NCBI RefSeq assembly: GCF_902459615.1
Contig: NZ_CABPSA010000003.1
Location: 62,001 to 126,000, forward strand
Direction: 5' to 3'
Source: Pandoraea commovens
Lineage (GTDB): Bacteria; Pseudomonadota; Gammaproteobacteria; Burkholderiales; Burkholderiaceae
DNA: 64,000 nucleotides
The first letter of the stretch is position 1. Each line of letters starts with the position of its first letter. Under the pieces are notes generated by a model. The model searched no databases. It was not told the DNA's origin and was given only the letters and a program-made list of their open reading frames with translations. The position numbers and the translations under genes were made by a program. Shown one piece after another: positions 58,436 through 64,000 of this stretch.

Positions 58436-59797
58436 ATGAGTGGTTACGGTTTTCTTTTCAGTATTCTTTTGCTGGTGCTGGCAAGCGCCTTCTTTTCCGC
58501 TGCCGAAATCTCGCTCACTGCGGCCAAGCGCACCAAACTTCAGGTGCTCATGGAGAAGGGCGACGAGCAAGCCGTCAAAGTGCTCGCGCTCAAGGAACAG
58601 CCGGGCAATTTCTTCACCGTCGTTCAGATCGGCGTGAATGCCGTCGCCGTGCTCGGCGGTGTGCTCGGCGAAAGCTTCCTCACCAGCTACCTGTTCAATT
58701 GGCTCTCGCCATTCACCGACGAAGCACTCGCCCTGCGACTGGCCGGTATCGGATCGTTCCTGTTCATTACGATCGCCTTCATCCAGTTCGCCGATCTGAT
58801 TCCGAAGCGTCTCGCCATGGTCAATCCTGAGCGCGTCGCGATGGCCATCATCGACCCGATGCTGCTTTGCCTGAAAATCCTGCGGCCTTTGGTCTACCTC
58901 TTCAACGGCGTAGCGAACCTGTTTCTGCGCATGTTCAAGCTACCCACCCATGCGATCGACAACATCACGTCGGAAGACATTGCAGCCATGGTCGGTGCCG
59001 GTGCACAGGCAGGTGTGCTGCGCAAACAGGAACTGCACCTGATCGAGAACGTGTTCGAACTGGAGTCACGCACCGTTGGCTCGGTCATGACCTTCCGCGA
59101 CGACGTGGTGTACTTCACCATCGCCGAAGACGAGCGCAGCATCCGTCAGAAAATCACGGAAAGTCCGCATTCGAAGTATCTCGTGTGTCGCGACGAAATC
59201 GACAACGTGCTCGGTTACGTCGACTCGAAAGACCTGCTCCAGCGCATTGCGAGCGAAGACCTCTCCAGCGTGATCCGCAATCTGGATCGTCTCTACGCCA
59301 AGAAACTGCTGGTGATTCCGGACACGCTCAATCTGTCCGAAGCGCTGGCACGCTTTAAGGAAACCCGCGAAGGCTTCGCCGTCATCATCAACGAGTACGG
59401 TCTGGTGGTCGGTGTGGTGACGCTTAACGACATCGTTGGCGCCCTCATGGGCGATGTCGTCCACCCGGCCGACGAAGACCAGATCGTGCAACGTGACGAG
59501 CACTCATGGCTTGTCGATGGTGTCACGTCCGTCGAGGACGTGAAAAAGGCGCTCGATATCGACGAACTCCCCGGTGAGGGCGAGTTCGAGACCATCGCCG
59601 GGTTCATGATCTATCAGCTCAAGCGCATTCCGAAGAAGTCGGAAGCCACCGAAGCGGCGGGCTACAAGTTCGAAGTGGTCGACATCGACAACTACAAGAT
59701 CGACCAGTTGCTCGTCACCCGCATCGGTGCCGTCGCCGAGGCTGCTATCGCAGCGGCAAAGCTGAACGCGAATCCGTCGGAGAATCAGACATCGTAG
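58436..59797 (+). CDS. CNNM/CorC (HlyC/CorC) family transporter, DUF21-CBS
   Basis: A 453-residue membrane protein. DUF21 covers about 1-190 with three or four membrane segments (FFSAAEISLTAAKRTKLQVL is the family start; ADLIPKRLAMVNPE follows). A CBS pair is at about 205-330 (SVMTFRDDVVYF and VIINEYGLVVGVVTLNDIVG), and the C-terminal CorC/HlyC domain has DEHSWLVDGVTSVEDVKKAL. Such proteins export Mg2+, Co2+ or polyamines, though many are still labelled hemolysins. AGGGA precedes the ATG. Its last 53 bases overlap recD on the other strand. Confidence 0.93.
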   Translation: MSGYGFLFSILLLVLASAFFSAAEISLTAAKRTKLQVLMEKGDEQAVKVLALKEQPGNFFTVVQIGVNAVAVLGGVLGESFLTSYLFNWLSPFTDEALALRLAGIGSFLFITIAFIQFADLIPKRLAMVNPERVAMAIIDPMLLCLKILRPLVYLFNGVANLFLRMFKLPTHAIDNITSEDIAAMVGAGAQAGVLRKQELHLIENVFELESRTVGSVMTFRDDVVYFTIAEDERSIRQKITESPHSKYLVCRDEIDNVLGYVDSKDLLQRIASEDLSSVIRNLDRLYAKKLLVIPDTLNLSEALARFKETREGFAVIINEYGLVVGVVTLNDIVGALMGDVVHPADEDQIVQRDEHSWLVDGVTSVEDVKKALDIDELPGEGEFETIAGFMIYQLKRIPKKSEATEAAGYKFEVVDIDNYKIDQLLVTRIGAVAEAAIAAAKLNANPSENQTS

Positions 59798-61937
59798 CCA
59801 GCACCTCCGTCAGACGGTCGGTCAGACCGCCATCGCGCTGCGTCGGGCGCGCGATGGCCGAGGCGATCACCGGCCACGGCGCATACAGCCACGCCTCCCG
59901 GCGCGCACGCGTGACTCCCGTATAGATCAGTTCTCGCGATAGCACCCGGCTCGCCTGCTCCGGCAGCACAATCGCCACACGCTCGAATTCCGATCCCTGC
60001 GACTTGTGAATCGTCATCGCGAACGCCGTTTCGTGCGCGGGCAAACTTGCAGGCGAGTAAAGGCGATAGCCACCGTCCGGCGTGGCGAACGTCACACGCA
60101 ACGTGCCGGAAGGACCCAGCGGCAAGGCAATGCCGATATCGCCGTTGAAGAGGTTCAGCGCGTATTCGTTCTGCGTCACAAGCACCGGACGCCCCGCAAA
60201 CCACGCGCCGCCCCCCGCACCCAACGCCACGCCCGCACGACGCGCCAGCAGCGCCGTCAGTTGTGCGCCGAGAAACTCGACGCCCCGTCGGCCGCCCCGC
60301 GTCGCGCACAGCACGCGAAACTTCCCAAAAGCAGCAAAGACAGGCTGAGCGACCATCGCAATGTCTGCCGTTGTGGCCGCAGCGGGATCGCCTAACTGTT
60401 CAATCGTCGTAAAAGCCTGAGCGAGCGCATCAAGGTATTCGCCGTAGCCATCGGCCAGCGCGTTGAGTGTGGCTGGCGACAACTGAATTCCGCCATCTTC
60501 GCTTAGCAGCACGCGGTCCACCGAGTCGGCTTCGGCGTGTGCGGCACTCGCTCCTCGTCCGGTATTCGTGCGGCCGGACACGCTCTCGGCAACAGTGAAC
60601 TCCTTACGGGCATCGATGACCTTCCCTGTCTTGATGGCCGTGGCCAGACGGCCAATCGCCGAGTTCGCGCCAAAGCGATAGGTGCGCTCCAGCCAGACGA
60701 CGGCGTCCTCCAAACCGCGTCGCGCCTGAACTTGCGCCGTCGGCACAGCGCTCGATTTCGACACGCTGGCGCCGCTCACGGCCAGCGGGCCCGAGGTAGG
60801 TAAGTCGTTTGACGGCCAGCCGAGCGCCGACAGCAACTGCATGCGCATCGATGGCGAAAACCCTCGTTGGGCGCTCAGTTCACCGAACACCGCTCCCGCC
60901 TCGACGGCCGCCAACTGATCCTTGTCGCCCAGCAATACCAGACGCGCCCCCTCCGGCACCGCTTCCAGCAGTTGCGTCGCCATCGACAAATCGATCATGG
61001 ACGCTTCGTCCACCACGATCAGGTCATAGGGCAACGGGTTGCCTGCGTGATGACGAAAGCGTCGCCCGACCTGCTCCGCCGACTCCGGCAATACACCGAG
61101 CAGTCGATGCAACGTCACCGCTGCTTCGGGGAGCGCGAGTCGCACGGTTTCCGGCAAGTCCTGACGTGCCGTCAAAGCTTCCTGCATACGCTGCGCCGCT
61201 TTACCGGTGGGTGCCGCCAGCGCAACGCGCAGGTTGGCATCGCGCTCGAGCAGACAGGCAATCAGACCGACGACCGTGGTGGTCTTCCCCGTTCCCGGGC
61301 CGCCGCTGAGCACGACCAGCGAGCGTTGCAATGCGAGGGCCGCCGCCGCCATTTGCCAATTCGGCTCGCGCTGGCCTTCCGGCGAAAGCAACACGCCGTC
61401 GCTGAAGTAGCGCTGCAAGCGCTTGTGGTCTTCCTCCGTGATCGCCGAAGTCGATGCAGTCGATGCTGACATCGCTTCGCCGCTCAGGGTCAGTTTTCGT
61501 CCCAGCGCGAGGGCAAGGCGCGCTTCGTAGTGATAGTAGCGAGCCAGATACAGACGGTCCTGATCGTCGAGCAAGAGCGGATAGGCGTCTGCCTGCACAT
61601 CGCCCGTGAGTACATGTGCGAGGCTGGCCGGCGCACACAAGCCGCTTGCGAAGAGCGCATCTCGCCAGACCGACAACGCAGGCGCGTCACCGGGAAACAG
61701 CTCGCCGCTGGCCTGTTCGTCGAGCAGGTTGTCGAGCGGCACGCAAACGTGGCCTTCCGACGTCGCGAGGCTCACTTCGAGCGCCGCCCGCCGAACGTAG
61801 CGGCACGTAACCTCGTCGGCCCCGTTCCCTCGCGCGAGCAATCCCATGCGACGCGCGAAACCTTGTGCAAGTCGCACCACGCCGCTGTCCGCCAGTGGTG
61901 CCCCGGACGCATCGCCCATATGGCGTCTATCGCTCAT
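59745..61937 (-). CDS. recD: Exodeoxyribonuclease V alpha subunit
   Basis: A 730-residue SF1B helicase of the RecBCD recombination and repair enzyme. Walker A LSGGPGTGKTTTVVGLI (about 213-229), LRVALAAPTGKAAQRMQEAL, VVDEASMIDLSMATQLL, LLGDKDQLAAVEAGAVFGEL and the C-terminal AMTIHKSQGSEFERV and YTGVTRARR are the RecD motifs in order. Its ATG overlaps the recB stop by 2 bases (ATGA), so the two are coupled. Its 3' end overlaps the convergent CNNM-type gene by 53 bases. Confidence 0.96.
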   Translation of the reverse strand: MSDRRHMGDASGAPLADSGVVRLAQGFARRMGLLARGNGADEVTCRYVRRAALEVSLATSEGHVCVPLDNLLDEQASGELFPGDAPALSVWRDALFASGLCAPASLAHVLTGDVQADAYPLLLDDQDRLYLARYYHYEARLALALGRKLTLSGEAMSASTASTSAITEEDHKRLQRYFSDGVLLSPEGQREPNWQMAAAALALQRSLVVLSGGPGTGKTTTVVGLIACLLERDANLRVALAAPTGKAAQRMQEALTARQDLPETVRLALPEAAVTLHRLLGVLPESAEQVGRRFRHHAGNPLPYDLIVVDEASMIDLSMATQLLEAVPEGARLVLLGDKDQLAAVEAGAVFGELSAQRGFSPSMRMQLLSALGWPSNDLPTSGPLAVSGASVSKSSAVPTAQVQARRGLEDAVVWLERTYRFGANSAIGRLATAIKTGKVIDARKEFTVAESVSGRTNTGRGASAAHAEADSVDRVLLSEDGGIQLSPATLNALADGYGEYLDALAQAFTTIEQLGDPAAATTADIAMVAQPVFAAFGKFRVLCATRGGRRGVEFLGAQLTALLARRAGVALGAGGGAWFAGRPVLVTQNEYALNLFNGDIGIALPLGPSGTLRVTFATPDGGYRLYSPASLPAHETAFAMTIHKSQGSEFERVAIVLPEQASRVLSRELIYTGVTRARREAWLYAPWPVIASAIARPTQRDGGLTDRLTEVLATMSDSPTDSRSALPLR

Positions 61938-64000
61938 GCGTCCTCCTCGTCGGTCCCGGCCGATGCGCCTTGCGTGTCCAGCGAGAGCGCCTGAGCCAGC
62001 GCCGCGTTTTCACCCGCGGCGAACAGTCCATCGAGTGCGTCGACCATTTCCCGCGAAGGCTTGTCGAAGAAAACCCCCGGGACTTCATCTCCGGCGAGGT
62101 GCGCGCTGGCCCAATCCGGGCGCACGCCGCGCACAAACAAATAGAGGCTGCCGCCCATATCGCGGTCGTAATCGTAATCAGGTAAGCGACGCCGCAAAAA
62201 ACGATGCAGCGCCAGCGTGTAAAGCAAGTACTGCAGGTGATAGCCGTGTTCGGCCATGGCCTCGCGCAAGCCGTCGCCGCCGTAGTTCTCGGGGGCGGTG
62301 CCGAGGTAGTTCGACTTCCAGTCGAGAATCCACCATTGACCGCCGTGACGGAACACCAGATCGATGAAGCCTTTGAGATAGCCTCGCAGGACCGTCGCGT
62401 CCAGCGGTAGATCGGGATAGCCGAACTGGCGCAACAGGCCACGCAGTGCGTCGAGCGAGACCGCATCCGCCGGGTACGTGAACTCCATCTCGGTAAGACG
62501 CTCGGCCAGCGAGACATCCGCCAGTTGCATGCCGGGGCGCAACGGCGTGGCGAGCGTGTCGCTCAACATGTTCGTCATCATGGCGCGCCACGTGTCGTTT
62601 TGCTCCGCGCCACGTCCCGGTGGACGTTCGCGCAGCGCCCGCGACACCGCATGCGGCCACTGGGCACGCGACTGAAAGTCCGCCAGTTCGAACACTCGGT
62701 GCAAGCTCTCCCCGGCAGCCGGGCCACGCGGAAAGCGAAGAATGTCGTCCGCGGGCGGCCACGCGTCATCGCCTTCCGGCGGCAACGCAAACGTCGGTCC
62801 CGCATTGGCTTGCGCGTCGTAATCGGGACGCGTGCGTTCCGGTGCACTCAACTGGCCACCACTGAGTTGCGGTCCGGTGTGCATACCTGCAAGCAACCCA
62901 GAAAAGCTGCCGATGCGCCATGCTTCGCGCAAGGCTCGCGTACTCGCGCGCGTGGTCAGTTCCGGCGCGGCGTCGTGCACGATACGCGTGTCGCCGTCGA
63001 GCGCATCGCCCACTGGCAATGGCACGACGTCAAATGGCCCGCCAACGAGCGCCTTCCATGCCAGGCGAATCGCCTCGACGCGCTCATCGGCATCGATGGT
63101 CGAAGCGATCCAAGCGTCGAACGCCGTCCCTTGCCCGGCCGCAAGCCAGTTGAGCATGCCGCCGCACGCCTCCTTCACGCTACGACGCGACGAATAGATG
63201 CCCGCTGCGAGATAGCAGCGGTACACCGCGCGCGTCAGCGCGACGTACAGCAGGCGTGCCTGCTCTGCCGATTGCTCCTGCCGCAACGCGGCAGCGGCAG
63301 GTGATCCCTTGCCTGCCGCGTCGGTAAAGTCAATGACGGCCGTAGCACCATCGTGGTACTCCAGACCTTCGAGACCTCCGCCGTCGCGCACTGAACCGTC
63401 CCAAAGGAACGGGCAGAACACGACACCATACTCAAGCCCCTTCGATTTGTGGACGGTCACGATCTGGACCAGATTCTGATCCGACTCCAGGCGCAACTGA
63501 GCCTCCTCGCCTCCGCTGGCATTGCGCTGCGACGCCAGCCAGCGCAGCAGCGCGGGCATGCCCGGCTGCTCTGCCCATCGCGCTTGTGCAAGCTCAGCCA
63601 GATGCATGAAATTGGTCAGACGACGCTCTCCACCGGGCTGCGCAACCAACCGTGCCGCAAGTCCAAGCTCGCGCATGAGCGTGCGCCACATCGCGGAGAA
63701 CCCACGATCCGTCCACAACTGACGATACCGTTGCAGGCGCTCGATCCACGCGATCGCCTCCGCATCGGAAGCATCGCTTGTCTGCATGCGGTAAAGCGCC
63801 GTGGCATCGAGTCCGAACAACTCTGTCGCGAGTGCTGCGCGAAGGGCTCGAACATCGCCCGGCGCCTCCACCGCACGAAGCACACGCAGCAAGGTTTCCG
63901 CCTCTTCGCTCGCGAATACCGAGTCCTGCGTCAACTCCACGCTCCCTACCGCGTGTTCGGCGAGCATCGATTTCATCAGCGCGCCCTGACGGTGCGTCTG
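61934..64000 (-). CDS. recB: Exodeoxyribonuclease V beta subunit (C-terminal part, cut at window edge)
   Basis: The frame is open to the right edge, giving 688 residues. Visible parts are the end of the helicase domain (IVTVHKSKGLEYGVVFCPFLW and LLYVALTRAVYRCYLA) and the RecB nuclease domain with FRHGGQWWILDWKSNYLG, whose Asp and Lys are active-site residues, then a QLLYTLALHRFLRRR-like segment. RecB unwinds DNA 3' to 5' and supplies the nuclease of RecBCD. recC should lie just upstream, beyond the window. Confidence 0.96.
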   Translation of the reverse strand, partial: QTHRQGALMKSMLAEHAVGSVELTQDSVFASEEAETLLRVLRAVEAPGDVRALRAALATELFGLDATALYRMQTSDASDAEAIAWIERLQRYRQLWTDRGFSAMWRTLMRELGLAARLVAQPGGERRLTNFMHLAELAQARWAEQPGMPALLRWLASQRNASGGEEAQLRLESDQNLVQIVTVHKSKGLEYGVVFCPFLWDGSVRDGGGLEGLEYHDGATAVIDFTDAAGKGSPAAAALRQEQSAEQARLLYVALTRAVYRCYLAAGIYSSRRSVKEACGGMLNWLAAGQGTAFDAWIASTIDADERVEAIRLAWKALVGGPFDVVPLPVGDALDGDTRIVHDAAPELTTRASTRALREAWRIGSFSGLLAGMHTGPQLSGGQLSAPERTRPDYDAQANAGPTFALPPEGDDAWPPADDILRFPRGPAAGESLHRVFELADFQSRAQWPHAVSRALRERPPGRGAEQNDTWRAMMTNMLSDTLATPLRPGMQLADVSLAERLTEMEFTYPADAVSLDALRGLLRQFGYPDLPLDATVLRGYLKGFIDLVFRHGGQWWILDWKSNYLGTAPENYGGDGLREAMAEHGYHLQYLLYTLALHRFLRRRLPDYDYDRDMGGSLYLFVRGVRPDWASAHLAGDEVPGVFFDKPSREMVDALDGLFAAGENAALAQALSLDTQGASAGTDEEDA

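Noticed and set aside
58005-58439. A 144-codon frame before the CNNM-type gene
   Set aside because: Cys/Arg-rich translation of intergenic DNA, with no start signals and overlap of the true start.

Overview
The window is a high-GC (roughly low-60s %) beta-proteobacterial chromosome segment, most likely Burkholderiaceae and probably Pandoraea. The pointers are the yebC-purD, hemF-nadD-rsfS-rlmH and maf-rng housekeeping blocks, a Burkholderia-type trimeric porin, and a chromosomal class D beta-lactamase of the kind described as intrinsic in Pandoraea (OXA-62-like). The genus call rests on remembered family features, not on a search. I see no rRNA, tRNA, CRISPR array, insertion sequence or phage gene. 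About 55 protein genes fill the window, with the recB gene cut at the right edge and a TRAP binding-protein gene cut at the left edge.

Layout. 1-5.7 kb: accessory uptake and regulation block with a TRAP transporter (binding protein, then a fused DctQM permease), a short-chain dehydrogenase, a BenM/CatM-like LysR regulator and a sigma-54 activator with no sensor domain. 5.7-7.8 kb: a long regulatory region followed by a highly expressed porin. 7.9-14.3 kb: glutamine amidotransferase with a long disordered N-terminus, DUF1232 protein, quinone reductase, methylglyoxal synthase, an SDR lacking the catalytic Tyr/Lys, upp and an EamA transporter. 14.4-22.4 kb: HerA-like ATPase, yebC-purD, an MscS channel, then hemF-nadD-rsfS-rlmH. 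22.4-27.9 kb: complete ugpBAECQ glycerol-3-phosphate uptake operon with a candidate Pho box in front and a terminator-like hairpin between ugpB and ugpA. 28.1-31.6 kb: maf, rng and a CDF metal exporter.

31.5-40.3 kb is devoted largely to the cell surface: rfbB-rfbA-rfbC (dTDP-sugar synthesis, without rfbD), an AhpD-like protein, msbA, recQ and two family-2 glycosyltransferases. 40.4-49 kb: dnaE with a glycine-rich insert, trhO and gluQ (tRNA anticodon-loop modification), a RhlE-type RNA helicase and a bile-acid-symporter-like carrier with a divergent LysR regulator. 50.5-54.5 kb: small membrane ORF, wrbA, blaOXA and a large uncharacterised protein divergent from blaOXA. 54.5-58 kb: TPP riboswitch plus thiC, then an orphan 372-residue gene. 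58.4-64 kb: CNNM/CorC-type transporter and the convergent recB-recD pair.

Most of the window is ordinary core genome. The parts that deserve attention are regulatory DNA (Pho box, LysR box inside a ribosome-binding site, 22-bp tandem operator before the porin, inverted repeats between blaOXA and its neighbour), two unrecognised proteins (52834-54489 and 56849-57967), and several low-complexity insertions in otherwise conserved proteins. I did not find a clear multi-gene system that is new. Start codons were chosen from ribosome-binding sites and family length, and promoters and terminators were found by eye.
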